Assembly: GCF_023712105.1 (NCBI RefSeq) | Contig: NZ_JAMLJI010000001.1 | Location: 248,001-312,000 of the forward strand | Reading direction: 5' to 3' | Length of the DNA: 64,000 nt | Origin: Larsenimonas suaedae | Lineage (GTDB): Bacteria; Pseudomonadota; Gammaproteobacteria; Pseudomonadales; Halomonadaceae | Shown here: in pieces, positions 17,085 to 26,327 of the stretch | Layout of the letters: every line of letters begins with the position of its first letter | How positions within the stretch are numbered: position 1 is the stretch's first letter | Notes under the pieces: model-generated | Told to the model about the DNA's origin: nothing | What the model saw: only the letters and a program-made list of their open reading frames with translations | Database searches by the model: none | Position numbers and translations under genes: made by a program

Positions 17085-17812
17085 GCTATCTGCGTCGCCT
17101 GGGGGGGCTGACGTTCGGTGCGGTGCTGGCGCTGGCGCTTTTTTACATGCTGGCGCTTATGGTTGCGCCGCCGGAGCGCATTGAGGAGCCGCCGAAGAAG
17201 CTTTCGATCTCGATGACCGAAGCGGTTCAGGCGCAGAAGGCAAAAGGTGAGACCGCCAAGCCCGAGGCGGCGCGTCCCAGCACGCCGCCGGCCGCGCCGC
17301 CTCGGCCAGAGGCGCAGCCGGCGCCGTCGGCTTCGGCCCAGAGTCCGGTAACGCTTCCGCCGACCAAGACACCGCCGGTGTCGCCCAAGGTCACGCCAAC
17401 CAAGACCTCAACGCCTCAGCTGGAGGTTGCCAAGGCGGCGCCCAAACCGACGCCTCAGCCGGCAAAACCGTCCAAGAGTGCGCCGACCGAGACCCAGACC
17501 GCCTCGAGCGCCAGCGGCGGCTCGATGAAGGAAACCACCGCCGAGCGCTCCGGGTCGCCCAACCCGACGCGCAAGGTGCTGCCTGAATACCCGCGCAGGG
17601 CTCGGCTTCGGGGAACCGAGGGGTTTGTTGAGCTTCAATACGTCATTCAGCGAAACGGGCGGGTCGATAAGGCCTCGATCCGCGTTATTGAGTCGCGCCC
17701 GGGCTCGACGTTCAATGAGGCGGCCAAGGACGCGGTGGCTCAGTGGCGCTATCCGCCGCAGCCCCAAATGCGCCAGACCCGTCAGCGCATCGAATTCAAG
17801 CTGCGAGGCTAG
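17081..17812 (+). CDS. tonB: TonB energy transducer
   Basis: A 243-residue periplasm-spanning protein. The N-terminal helix (about residues 8-28) is followed by a Pro/Ala/Lys-rich linker (about 40-155) and the C-terminal TonB domain (PEYPRRARLRGTEGFVELQYVIQ...WRYPPQP). It delivers energy to outer-membrane receptors; no receptor gene is in this window. It overlaps exbD by four bases, so the ExbB-ExbD-TonB set is tightly coupled. Confidence 0.93.
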   Translation: MSYLRRLGGLTFGAVLALALFYMLALMVAPPERIEEPPKKLSISMTEAVQAQKAKGETAKPEAARPSTPPAAPPRPEAQPAPSASAQSPVTLPPTKTPPVSPKVTPTKTSTPQLEVAKAAPKPTPQPAKPSKSAPTETQTASSASGGSMKETTAERSGSPNPTRKVLPEYPRRARLRGTEGFVELQYVIQRNGRVDKASIRVIESRPGSTFNEAAKDAVAQWRYPPQPQMRQTRQRIEFKLRG

Positions 17813-17814
17813 CC

Positions 17815-19032
17815 ATGAACCAACGACGCTCTTTTCGTATCGCGCTTGCCGCGCTGGGTCTTAGTTTAAGCATGGGCGTGCAGGCCGCTGGGCCTGCGCT
17901 GTCGCAGTCCACGGTGGACCGGATCGACGCGCTTTCGAGCACGCTTTCCTCGAATCCGGCGGCAGTGGTTCAAAAGGCCGGCGCGTCAATCGAGGCGCTT
18001 GGCAAAGGCCGAAGCCAAAGCCAAAGCGATCGCTGGGCCAGGGCGCTTTATGAACACTTGATGGCCAGGGCCTACGCTCATCAGGGCCAGCCGGGTGAGG
18101 CCGCACGGTATTTTGCCCGTGCTCATTCAGATGACGTGGTGCCGCTGTCGCTTCGTCGCGAGTGGCTTCGAGAGGAGGCGCGCTATCGGCTTGAGGCCGG
18201 CCAGACCCGCCGGGGCCGGGCGCTGTTCGAGCGGTGGGCGGCTCAGGCGCGTCCGGATGCCAACGATTACTGGACGCTGACCGAGCTTGCGGCCGAGGCC
18301 CGGGACTGGCCCGGTGCGGCGCGCTATCTCAAGCGCTCGCGTCGGGCCGGCATCGACCTGACGCCACAGCGTCAATCACTTGCCGATGCCATTCACCAGC
18401 ACAGCGGAGATTACGCCTCGCTGCTGTCGCCGCTTCTTAAGCGACTCGATGCCCACCCCGGCGATCAAGCCCTTCGACTCCGGGCTGTCGCGCTCTATCA
18501 ACGACTCGGAGAGGCCGGCAAGGCCGCAGCCATATGGGAGGCGGGCTGGCAGCGTGGGGTGCTGTCAGGCGCGAAGGCGCTCGATCGGCTTGTTGCACTC
18601 CACCTTGCTGCCGGCACGCCCGCGCGGGCAGCCGAATGGCTTGAAAAAGGGCTGTCTTCCGGCACGCTCGAGGAGACAACCGCACGGCGTCGCACACTGG
18701 CTGAGGCTTGGACGGCGGCTCGAGCACGGGGCAAGGCCCTTGCGAGCTGGACTGCGCTTGCCGAGCGCACCGGGGCCCCCGAGGACTGGCGCGACCTGGG
18801 CGAACTCGCCTACAGCTGGGGGGGCTGGTCGCAGGTCATTACCGCGATGACCAACGCACGCAAGGCAGGGCTTGAAGACACCGGGCGAAGTTGGCTGTTG
18901 CAGGGTGTTGCCGCGTTTTCGCTCGAAAAGGACGCCGAGGCCACTCAGGCGCTCGAGCAGGCGATCGCCACGGCGCAAGGGCAAACCAGGACGCAGGCCC
19001 AAGCCTGGTATAAAGCGCTGACGGCCTCGTGA
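17815..19032 (+). CDS. secreted TPR-repeat protein of the TonB operon
   Basis: A 405-residue protein with a signal peptide (residues 1-24, cut after a VQA site) and an otherwise all-helical, Ala/Leu/Arg-rich sequence of TPR-like repeats. Several roughly 34-residue units follow patterns such as W-R-D-L-G-E-L-A-Y. The ATG at 17815 begins two bases after the tonB stop. A TPR protein closes the equivalent operons in Vibrio, where it contributes to TonB2 function. Its binding partner is unknown. Confidence 0.8.
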   Translation: MNQRRSFRIALAALGLSLSMGVQAAGPALSQSTVDRIDALSSTLSSNPAAVVQKAGASIEALGKGRSQSQSDRWARALYEHLMARAYAHQGQPGEAARYFARAHSDDVVPLSLRREWLREEARYRLEAGQTRRGRALFERWAAQARPDANDYWTLTELAAEARDWPGAARYLKRSRRAGIDLTPQRQSLADAIHQHSGDYASLLSPLLKRLDAHPGDQALRLRAVALYQRLGEAGKAAAIWEAGWQRGVLSGAKALDRLVALHLAAGTPARAAEWLEKGLSSGTLEETTARRRTLAEAWTAARARGKALASWTALAERTGAPEDWRDLGELAYSWGGWSQVITAMTNARKAGLEDTGRSWLLQGVAAFSLEKDAEATQALEQAIATAQGQTRTQAQAWYKALTAS

Positions 19033-19062
19033 GAGGCCGTTTCAAAACGGGGTGATGGCCGC

Positions 19063-19899
19063 CTAAAGCGACAGTTCGGTCCAGACCGGGGCGTGGTCGG
19101 AGGGCTTTTCCATCGCGCGACAGTCGTAATCGATGCCGGCGCCGGTGATGGCGTTCTTGAGCGGTTCACTGACCATGATCAGATCGATCCGAAGCCCGCG
19201 TTTCGGGTCCCGGTCAAAGCCCTTCGAGCGGTAGTCGAACCAGCTGAAGTAGTCTGTCGATGTCGGGTGGCACAGCCGGTAGCTGTCGCTCATGCCGAGC
19301 GCCTCGAGGCGCTTCATCCAAGAGCGTTCTTCCGGCTGAAAGCTGGTCTTTCCTTCCTTGAGCCACCGCTTGCGGTTGGCCTCGCCAATGCCGATATCGA
19401 TGTCCTGCGGTGACACGTTGTAGTCGCCCATGACGACCACGTTGTCGCCGGCGTCATGATGCTGCTCCAGCAGGGCAAACAGCTGGGAATAGTACCGCTG
19501 CTTGTGGGGAAACTTGACGGGATGCTCGATGTTTTCGCCTTGTGGAAAGTAGCCGTTCCACACGGTGACCGGCCCCTTGGGGCTGTCGAGCGTGACCCCG
19601 ATCATGCGCCGCTGCGCGTCGCCGGCGTGCGGGGCAACGTCGGTTTCAAGTGTGTCCGGAAAACCGTAGTGCACCGACAGCGGCGCCGCCCTGGTCATGA
19701 GCGCGACGCCGTAGTGGCCCTTCTGACCGAAGAAGTGCACGTGATAGCCCAGCGCCTCGAGATCACTGAGCGGAAACTCGCTGTCTTGAACCTTGGTTTC
19801 CTGCAGGCCGATCACATCCGGGGCATGAGTTTCAACGAGCTGTGCCAGCTGATGCGGGCGCGCCCGCACACCGTTGATGTTGAAGGAAATCAGCTTCAT
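19063..19899 (-). CDS. xthA: exodeoxyribonuclease III
   Basis: AP endonuclease and 3'-5' exonuclease of base-excision repair, 278 residues. It starts MKLISFNINGVRARPHQL and carries IGLQETKVQDSEFP (metal-binding Glu), GHYGVALMTR, WNGYFPQGEN, MGDYNVSPQDIDIG, YRSKGFDRDPKRGLRIDLIMVS and the catalytic C-terminal SDHAPVW. All hallmark residues are present. Only two bases separate its start from the stop of the small gene upstream, so they probably share a transcript. Confidence 0.97.
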   Translation of the reverse strand: MKLISFNINGVRARPHQLAQLVETHAPDVIGLQETKVQDSEFPLSDLEALGYHVHFFGQKGHYGVALMTRAAPLSVHYGFPDTLETDVAPHAGDAQRRMIGVTLDSPKGPVTVWNGYFPQGENIEHPVKFPHKQRYYSQLFALLEQHHDAGDNVVVMGDYNVSPQDIDIGIGEANRKRWLKEGKTSFQPEERSWMKRLEALGMSDSYRLCHPTSTDYFSWFDYRSKGFDRDPKRGLRIDLIMVSEPLKNAITGAGIDYDCRAMEKPSDHAPVWTELSL

Positions 19900-19901
19900 G
19901 G

Positions 19902-20201
19902 TCAGTCGTCGCTCTTGGTGGTCTCGTCACCGGCAGACGCGTCAGGCGTGCTTGTTTCGTCCGGGGACGACGCCGAGTGCAGCGGCAGGGTGAACCCCTC
20001 GCGGGCCTGACGCTCAAGCTTACTGTCGGACTGGGCCTTGCGCTGGCGCTTCTTCTTTTGGGTGTAACGGCGCGAGGAGGTGACCTCGTCGGGATTGTCG
20101 CGACGCCATTTGCGATAATCCTTGCGCTTGCCGGTACGAATGGTGACCTTGTCGGCCAGGGAGCGGGTCTTCTTGTGTCGTGTCATGGAGTGGGTCGACA
20201 T
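19902..20201 (-). CDS. small basic hypothetical protein upstream of xthA
   Basis: A 99-residue protein I do not recognise. Its first 65 residues are very basic (RHKKTRSLADKV, TGKRKDYRKWRRDNPDEV, RYTQKKKRQRK) and its last 30 are acidic and Ser/Thr/Asp-rich. It has no signal peptide, membrane helix or metal motif. The layout suggests a nucleic-acid- or ribosome-associated protein, which is inference. No good ribosome-binding site is visible before either the ATG at 20201 or the one five codons in. Operon-like spacing to xthA supports it as a real gene. Confidence 0.7.
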   Translation of the reverse strand: MSTHSMTRHKKTRSLADKVTIRTGKRKDYRKWRRDNPDEVTSSRRYTQKKKRQRKAQSDSKLERQAREGFTLPLHSASSPDETSTPDASAGDETTKSDD

Positions 20202-20312
20202 GTTGGTGAGTAATTGCCGCCCATCTTACCAAGTCTGGCACCGCTTCGTCGCCCTGAAGGACCCATGTGTGCCAAGCGGTGTGTCATTGCACCGGACGCT
20301 ACCGACAACTCC

Positions 20313-20321
20313 TGATACAAT
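20313..20321 (+). promoter_or_regulatory. candidate extended -10 promoter for rhlB
   Basis: TGATACAAT forms an extended -10 (TGn followed by TACAAT) 133 bases before the rhlB ATG. No good -35 box is needed for this class. It would give a leader of about 125 bases, long enough for post-transcriptional control. Confidence 0.4.
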
Positions 20322-20453
20322 GCGTGTCTTTGAGTCGTCATCGGTGTTGGCAGGGAGCATTTCAGTTCGCCGCTTCCTTGAGGCACAATGACCGCCCCGG
20401 GGTGGATGTGTTCAGCGCCGGATTTTTCTTATCTAACGAAGTGATGATGATCT

Positions 20454-22745
20454 ATGAGCGAGTCGGATAAGACCTCTCAACCGACCAATAACGCGAACCG
20501 TCAGCCCAAGCGTCGGCGTCGCAACAATAAATCCCGCCGTGGCAACGGTGCCCGTCAGCAACGCTGGGACCTGTCCCAGTTCCAGGTGCCTGTGGTGCCC
20601 GGCAAGTGGCGTTTTCATGACTTCAACCTGCCGTTGCCATTGATGCGCGCCATTCACGCGCAGGGATTCGAGTACTGCACACCAATTCAGTTCGAGTCGC
20701 TTCAAAAGACGCTGCTCGGTGGCGACATCGTTGGCAAGGCGCAGACCGGCACCGGCAAGACGGCGGCCTTTCTGATTTCGATTCTGGCCTACTTCCTCGA
20801 AGAAGAGCTGCCGGACGGTCAGAAAGAGGGCGCACCGCGTGCCTTGATCGTTGCGCCGACGCGCGAACTCGCGCTTCAGATCGAGAAGGACGCCAAGGCG
20901 CTGATGCGCTTCACGCGCTTGAAAGTCGCAAGTGCTGTTGGTGGCATGGACTATCAGAAGCAGAAGAACGCGCTGTCTCGACAGCTCGACGTGCTGGTCG
21001 CAACGCCTGGGCGACTGCTTGATTTCCATCAAAAGCGTGACCTCGATCTGTCCCAGGTCGAAGTGCTGGTGCTCGACGAAGCCGACCGCATGCTGTCGAT
21101 GGGTTTCATTCCAGACGTCAAGCGCATTATCCGCCTGACGCCGAAAAAGGAAGAGCGTCAGACCTTCCTTTACTCGGCCACGTTCACGCAGGACATAATG
21201 AACCTGGCGGCGCAGTGGACCCATGAGGCCGAGTTCGTCGAAATCGAAACCGACCCTCAGACGGCCAACAATATCGAGCAGCGGGTCTATCTGGTCAGCG
21301 ACACGGAAAAACTCAACGTGTTGACCAACCTGATTCGTGAAGAACAGGTGACCAAAGCCATCGTATTCGCGAACCGCCGCGATCTGGTGCGAACGCTCAA
21401 TGACCAGCTCGGCAAGGCCGGCGTCAAGGTCGCGATGCTTTCCGGTGAAGTGCCGCAGCCCAAGCGCATTAAGACGCTCGAGCAGCTTCGAAACGGTGAG
21501 ATCGACATTCTGGTCGCAACCGACGTTGCCGGCCGTGGCATTCACATCGACGATGTCAGCCACGTCATCAACTATACGCTCCCTGAAGACCCGGAAGACT
21601 ACGTCCACCGCATCGGCCGGACCGGCCGCGCGGGCGCCTCGGGCGTGTCCGTAAGCTTTGTCGGTGAAGAGGACGGGTTCGCGCTTCCCGACATCGAGGC
21701 CTACATCAAGGATACGCTTCCCTGTGTTCAGCCACCGGAGCACCTGTGCACGCCGGCGGTAACGGCTGCGCAGCACGACGCGCGAGTTCGTAAGAATGAG
21801 GCCGTTGACGCCTCGAGCGAACATAGCTCCGAGGATAAGGCGGTATCCAGCCCTGACGCGGCAAGCGCTCAGGCCGATGCTGAGCCCGCGGGCGCGCCCA
21901 ACGCTTTTGAGCGTGATCAAAACGCGCCTTCGGAGCGCGCGCCCATGGAAGGCAATGCCAAACCGACCGACGACGCTGATTCGGCGTCAGCCCCGGCCAG
22001 CGCGTCAGAGCCTGCCTCTGATGAGGCACTGGTCGCTGACAAGACAGCGGATGCTGACAGGGATGCACCGGGCACGCGCGATACGCGCAAGCCGCGGTCG
22101 AAAAGCGGTCGAGGCAAGCGCGCACAAAACGTGGAGCAGGACGCGACGCCAGAGCCCGCGACTGATGCGGCCGAAAGTGCCCAGGCGCCAATGGCCACGG
22201 ACGTATCGCTTGGCAGTGAGCCTAAAGCGAGCGCGGATACACTGGCTGCGCCGGAGACAGCTCCTTCCTCCAGCCCGGCCGGCGATGCCGACCAAGCGGT
22301 GAGCACGGCGGTTGAGCCCGACAGCACGTCAGGCGATAAGGCAGTCAGTGCGCCCGCCAAACGTGATGCTAACGACGCCGCTGAGTACACGTCATCAGTG
22401 GCGTCAGAGCCTGCGTCAACGCCGCAGCCGAACGCGTCTGACGCGACCGGTGACGGTGCCCGCCATGCTCAGTCGGAGGCGCCGGGCACCGAGAAGGTTG
22501 CTGCGGATGCGCCGGTAGCGGTTGCCAAGGATACGCACGCCACTGAAAACGCGGCGGGCACGGCATCCACGGAAGACACGTCGTCAACGGCGCGGCCTTC
22601 ACACGCAGATGAGGCTTCGACCGATACGCGCGGTGATGGCGAGACGCCGGCGCCGGATACTGCTGCCGAATGGCAGAACAGTGACCCGCTTCGTGAAAAA
22701 CCGGCATCGAGCGCTGACTCGGATTCGTCTCAGAGCAAGCCATGA
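20454..22745 (+). CDS. rhlB: DEAD-box RNA helicase RhlB with long disordered tail
   Basis: ATP-dependent RNA helicase; in relatives it works with the RNA degradosome. A basic N-terminus (residues 1-45) is followed by the helicase core (about 55-430). It contains the Q motif (GFEYCTPIQ), Walker A (AQTGTGKTAAF), PTREL, DEAD, SAT, VFANRR, ATDVAGRGIHID and HRIGRTGRAG. The FHDFNLPLPLM and LPEDPEDYVH segments match RhlB best. The remaining 320 or so residues are a low-complexity Ala/Ser/Asp/Glu/Pro/Thr tail with a basic island (RKPRSKSGRGKR). E. coli RhlB is 421 residues, so this one is nearly double. dinG follows nine bases later. Confidence 0.9.
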   Translation: MSESDKTSQPTNNANRQPKRRRRNNKSRRGNGARQQRWDLSQFQVPVVPGKWRFHDFNLPLPLMRAIHAQGFEYCTPIQFESLQKTLLGGDIVGKAQTGTGKTAAFLISILAYFLEEELPDGQKEGAPRALIVAPTRELALQIEKDAKALMRFTRLKVASAVGGMDYQKQKNALSRQLDVLVATPGRLLDFHQKRDLDLSQVEVLVLDEADRMLSMGFIPDVKRIIRLTPKKEERQTFLYSATFTQDIMNLAAQWTHEAEFVEIETDPQTANNIEQRVYLVSDTEKLNVLTNLIREEQVTKAIVFANRRDLVRTLNDQLGKAGVKVAMLSGEVPQPKRIKTLEQLRNGEIDILVATDVAGRGIHIDDVSHVINYTLPEDPEDYVHRIGRTGRAGASGVSVSFVGEEDGFALPDIEAYIKDTLPCVQPPEHLCTPAVTAAQHDARVRKNEAVDASSEHSSEDKAVSSPDAASAQADAEPAGAPNAFERDQNAPSERAPMEGNAKPTDDADSASAPASASEPASDEALVADKTADADRDAPGTRDTRKPRSKSGRGKRAQNVEQDATPEPATDAAESAQAPMATDVSLGSEPKASADTLAAPETAPSSSPAGDADQAVSTAVEPDSTSGDKAVSAPAKRDANDAAEYTSSVASEPASTPQPNASDATGDGARHAQSEAPGTEKVAADAPVAVAKDTHATENAAGTASTEDTSSTARPSHADEASTDTRGDGETPAPDTAAEWQNSDPLREKPASSADSDSSQSKP

Positions 22746-22754
22746 GGCGGTGCC

Positions 22755-24881
22755 ATGCTGGATGAGGCGCTCAAGAGCGAAATACAGAGCGCCTATCGTC
22801 AGGTGGTGGAGTCGCTGTCGCTGACCCCCCGCTATGGTCAGCGTCTGATGATGGCGGAGATTGCTCGGACGCTCGGTGACATCGAGCAGGACGATGAAGG
22901 GCGACGTGTCGGCAACGAGCATGTGTGTGTGCTTGAAGCCGGCACCGGCACCGGCAAGACGCTGGCATACCTGCTGGCGGCCTTGCCGATTGCGAAAGCC
23001 CGTGGCAAGCGTCTGGTGATCTCGACCGCAACGGTCGCGCTTCAGGAGCAGGTGCTTCATCAGGACCTGCCGCGTTTGAAAAAGCACAGCAACCTCACCT
23101 TCGACTACACGCTTGCCAAGGGGCGCGGGCGCTATATCTGCCTGACCCGCCTGGAGCAGATTCTCGATGGCAAGGAGCCCCAGGCCAACCTGGCGCTTTT
23201 TGAGCAGTTTGCGAGCGAGCCAGGCGTGACGGCGCTTGCCGAAGAGCTTGCCGAGGCGCTTGGCAGCGGGGAGTGGAGTGGCGACCGCGACAGCTGGCCT
23301 GAATCCATCGACGCGGTGCACTGGCAACAGTTGACCATGGATCATCGTCAGTGCACCAACCGCCGTTGCCCCCACTTCAGCGCCTGCCCCTTCTTCAAGG
23401 CGCGTCGCCGTCAGGACGAGGCGGACGTGATCGTGACCAATCACGATCTGCTGTTGGCGGATCTGTCGCTCGGCGGCGGGATGGTCCTTCCAGCCCCCAA
23501 GGAGTGCATTTACGTACTCGATGAAGGACATCATCTGCCTGACAAGGCGCTGGATCACTTTCATTCACGGGTCCCCGTCAACGCAACGCTTCGCTGGCTC
23601 GCGCAGTTCAAGAAATCCCAGACCGAACTTCTGGCCGCACTCGGGCATCAGGCTGCGTTCGCGCGCCTGATCGAGGGCGTGTCTGAGGCGCTGTCGCAGG
23701 CTGAAAGCGGTGTCAGTGACGCGGTACAGGTGACGCGCCAGTTCGCGGCGTTCGAGGGTGACAACGACAGCGGGCGCGACCGTCATCACCGATTCGAAAA
23801 AGGGCTGTTGCCGCAGCCGCTCAGAGAGCAGGCCGAACGGCTGGTTGTCCCGTTTGCAACGCTTTGTCGGGCGCTTGAGAGCATGACCGACATCCTGCGT
23901 GACAGCCTCGACCCGGACAAGGCGACCGGCATCGAGCGTGATGAAGCCGAGCGCTGGCTGCCGATGCTGTCGATGCTTCACGGTCGAGCCCTTGAAAGTC
24001 ACGGCTTGTGGCAGGCCTATGCCGCGCAGGACGATCCGACCAAACCGCCTCAGGCGCGCTGGTTGACCCAGGCCTTTCAAGAGCAGGGCGACGGCGAGCT
24101 TTTGTTTTCGGCAAGCCCGGTCAGTGCCGCGGAGACGCTGGCCCGCCATCTGTGGGGCGCATGTTTTGGCGCGATCGTGACCTCGGCCACACTGACCGCA
24201 CTTGGTCGGTTTGACCGGCTTCAGGAGCAGGCGGGGCTTGCCAACCGTTTTCGCTATCAGTGCATGCCGAGCGCGCTCGATTATTCGAAGGGGCGGCTGT
24301 GTGTGCCGAAACTGGCCGTCGACCCATCCAATCGTGAGGCCCACGACAAGGCGATCGTCACGTTTTTGAGCAAGCGGCCTGACGATGAGGCGCTATTGGT
24401 GCTCTTTTCGTCGCGAGCGCAGCTCAAGAGTGTCTCGGATGCCTTGCCGGAGGCGGTCGGTGCGCGGGTGCTGTCACAAACGCGGCTGCCGAAGCGGGAG
24501 TTGATCGAGCGCCACCGAGCCGCGGTCGATGGCGGCAAGGGCAGTATGATCTTCGGCCTGGCAAGTTTTGCAGAAGGCATTGATCTGCCGGGAAATTACT
24601 TGACGCACGTGGTGATCACGCGGCTCCCGTTTTCGGTGCCGGATGATCCGGTCGGGGCAACGCTTGCCGAGTGGATCGAGTCTCAGGGCGGTAACCCGTT
24701 CATGCGAATTTCGGTGCCGGATGCGTCGATCAAATTGATTCAGGCCACGGGGCGATTGATTCGAAAGGAAGGCGATTCGGGCACGATTACGCTGCTGGAC
24801 CGTCGGGTGTTGACGCGGCGCTACGGCAAGGCACTGCTTGATGCGCTGCCGCCGTTCGAGCGGGTGATCGAGCAGGAGTGA
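22755..24881 (+). CDS. dinG: ATP-dependent DNA helicase DinG
   Basis: Rad3/XPD-like superfamily 2 helicase with a 4Fe-4S cluster, 708 residues. Walker A is EAGTGTGKT (61-69). The four cluster cysteines appear to be Cys129, Cys200, Cys205 and Cys211 (CTNRRCPHFSACPFF). The Walker B box reads DEGHH, where DEAH is commoner. C-terminal motifs include FGLASFAEGIDLPG and QATGRLIRKEGDSG. It unwinds DNA-RNA hybrids and R-loops in relatives. It follows rhlB closely and may be cotranscribed with it. Confidence 0.94.
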   Translation: MLDEALKSEIQSAYRQVVESLSLTPRYGQRLMMAEIARTLGDIEQDDEGRRVGNEHVCVLEAGTGTGKTLAYLLAALPIAKARGKRLVISTATVALQEQVLHQDLPRLKKHSNLTFDYTLAKGRGRYICLTRLEQILDGKEPQANLALFEQFASEPGVTALAEELAEALGSGEWSGDRDSWPESIDAVHWQQLTMDHRQCTNRRCPHFSACPFFKARRRQDEADVIVTNHDLLLADLSLGGGMVLPAPKECIYVLDEGHHLPDKALDHFHSRVPVNATLRWLAQFKKSQTELLAALGHQAAFARLIEGVSEALSQAESGVSDAVQVTRQFAAFEGDNDSGRDRHHRFEKGLLPQPLREQAERLVVPFATLCRALESMTDILRDSLDPDKATGIERDEAERWLPMLSMLHGRALESHGLWQAYAAQDDPTKPPQARWLTQAFQEQGDGELLFSASPVSAAETLARHLWGACFGAIVTSATLTALGRFDRLQEQAGLANRFRYQCMPSALDYSKGRLCVPKLAVDPSNREAHDKAIVTFLSKRPDDEALLVLFSSRAQLKSVSDALPEAVGARVLSQTRLPKRELIERHRAAVDGGKGSMIFGLASFAEGIDLPGNYLTHVVITRLPFSVPDDPVGATLAEWIESQGGNPFMRISVPDASIKLIQATGRLIRKEGDSGTITLLDRRVLTRRYGKALLDALPPFERVIEQE

Positions 24882-24912
24882 TCGAGCAGAGATGATCGAG
24901 GCAGGCGGGATT

Positions 24913-24942
24913 GAAGAAGACGTCGTCCGTGACGTCTTCTTC
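24913..24942. terminator. hairpin between convergent dinG and DAHP synthase genes
   Basis: A perfect 12-bp stem (24913-24924 with 24931-24942) and a six-base loop in the 73-base convergent gap. The U-tract is weak on both sides, but position and strength suggest a shared terminator. Confidence 0.55.
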
Positions 24943-24954
24943 GTAGGGCCTGTG

Positions 24955-26031
24955 TCAGCCGTTCAATCGCGCCTTGAGTGCAGGCGCAAGCTTGTCGGCC
25001 ATTTCGATGAATGTCTGCTCGGTGGTGGGCCAGTCGATGCAGGCATCGGTGATTGAAACGCCGTACTCGAGATCGCTCAGAGTTGCGGGAATCTTCTGGC
25101 TGCCCCAGTTGATGTGGGATTCAACCATGACACCGATGATCGAGCGATTGCCTTCGAGAATCTGCTGGGTGACGTTGTCGAGTACCAGCGGCTGAAGGCC
25201 CGGGTCCTTGTTGGAGTTGGCGTGGGAGCAGTCGACCATGATGTTGGTTTTCAGTCCGGCCTTTTCGAGTTCACGCTCGGCAAGGGCAACGCTTACGCTG
25301 TCGTAATTGGGCTTGCCGTTGCCGCCACGAAGGACGATGTGGCCGTATCGGTTGCCGCGGGTGCGTGTGATCGCGACCTTGCCGTCCTTGTCGATGCCGA
25401 GGAAGTTATGCGGGCTCGCGACCGATTTCAAGGCGTTGGTGGCCACGTCCAGGCTGCCGTCGGTGCCATTTTTGAATCCGACCGGGCCGGATAGGCCGGA
25501 CGCCATTTCACGGTGAGTCTGGGATTCGGTGGTGCGCGCGCCGATGGCCGACCAGCTGATGCAGTCCTGCAGGTACTGCGGCGAAATCGGGTCGAGCGCT
25601 TCGGTGGCAAGCGGCAGGCCCAGCTCGGTCAGGTCGACCAGAAGCTTGCGTGCCATCTTGAGGCCGGTTTCGATGTCGAAGGAGTCATCGATGTGGGGGT
25701 CATTGATCAAGCCTTTCCAGCCGGTAGTCGTTCGCGGCTTTTCGAAGTAGACCCGCATCACCAGAAACATGCTGTCGCTGACGCGGTCGTGCAATGCCTT
25801 GAGTTTTTTGGCGTAGTCCATTGCGGCATCGATGTCGTGAATCGAACAGGGGCCGACCACGACCAGCAGGCGAGGGTCTTCACCATCGAGAATGCGCTGG
25901 ATGGTCTGTCGACCTTCGACCACGGTGCGTTCGGCACTCTCGCTCAAGGGAATGGCGCGGGTAAGCTCTGACGGCGTGGTAAGCACGTCTTGTGAGAGGA
26001 TGTTGAGGTTGTTGACCTGTTGTTCTGACAT
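24955..26031 (-). CDS. 3-deoxy-7-phosphoheptulonate (DAHP) synthase, class I alpha
   Basis: First step of the shikimate pathway, joining PEP and erythrose-4-phosphate. With the ATG at 26031 (AGGTG nine bases upstream) it has 358 residues, like AroF/AroG/AroH. Visible motifs are VVVGPCSIHD, MRVYFEKPRTTTGWKGLINDP, GARTTESQTHR, GPVGFKNGTDG, CSHANSNKDP and GVMVESHINWG. Which aromatic amino acid inhibits it cannot be read safely, so I give no symbol. An in-frame start at 26088 would add a tail that does not look like the family. Confidence 0.95.
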   Translation of the reverse strand: MSEQQVNNLNILSQDVLTTPSELTRAIPLSESAERTVVEGRQTIQRILDGEDPRLLVVVGPCSIHDIDAAMDYAKKLKALHDRVSDSMFLVMRVYFEKPRTTTGWKGLINDPHIDDSFDIETGLKMARKLLVDLTELGLPLATEALDPISPQYLQDCISWSAIGARTTESQTHREMASGLSGPVGFKNGTDGSLDVATNALKSVASPHNFLGIDKDGKVAITRTRGNRYGHIVLRGGNGKPNYDSVSVALAERELEKAGLKTNIMVDCSHANSNKDPGLQPLVLDNVTQQILEGNRSIIGVMVESHINWGSQKIPATLSDLEYGVSITDACIDWPTTEQTFIEMADKLAPALKARLNG

Positions 26032-26140
26032 GGTGATCGACACCTGAGTTATTTGAGAGCGTATGCAACGCAGTGATTGGCACGTCATAGTAACATGGGG
26101 TCGGTGACGGAAAAGCGTACCCCATGGCGCTGAAAATCCT

Positions 26141-26169
26141 TTTTAACGCCTTGATAGCCTTTCTATAAA
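26141..26169 (+). promoter_or_regulatory. possible sigma-70 promoter upstream of rpoE
   Basis: TATAAA at 26164-26169 with TTTTAA/TTTAAC 16-17 bases before it, in the 296-base region between the DAHP synthase gene and rpoE. A second weak candidate (TTTACA at 26242-26247) lies nearer. No GAACTT-type sigma-E promoter is visible here. Confidence 0.25.
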
Positions 26170-26327
26170 CAGGAACACTAGCACCCTTCTCAATGGATAA
26201 GGCCGAATGGCATGCGGTTGAGCCTTTTGCACATGACTATCTTTACAGCCTTCACGCAGGGTCTTGATACCTCAAGCGGTCGCAACACCGCCGTGGCCGA
26301 ATGCGCGTTTGAATACAGGTCGATGCC

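Noticed and set aside
20433-21920. 495-codon minus-strand frame antisense to rhlB
   Set aside because: It mirrors a highly conserved helicase and has no family pattern; long antisense frames are expected at this GC content.
26032-26327. A sigma-E autoregulatory promoter before rpoE
   Set aside because: No GAACTT-type -35 with a matching -10 is visible; GGAACA at 26172-26177 has no partner at the right spacing.
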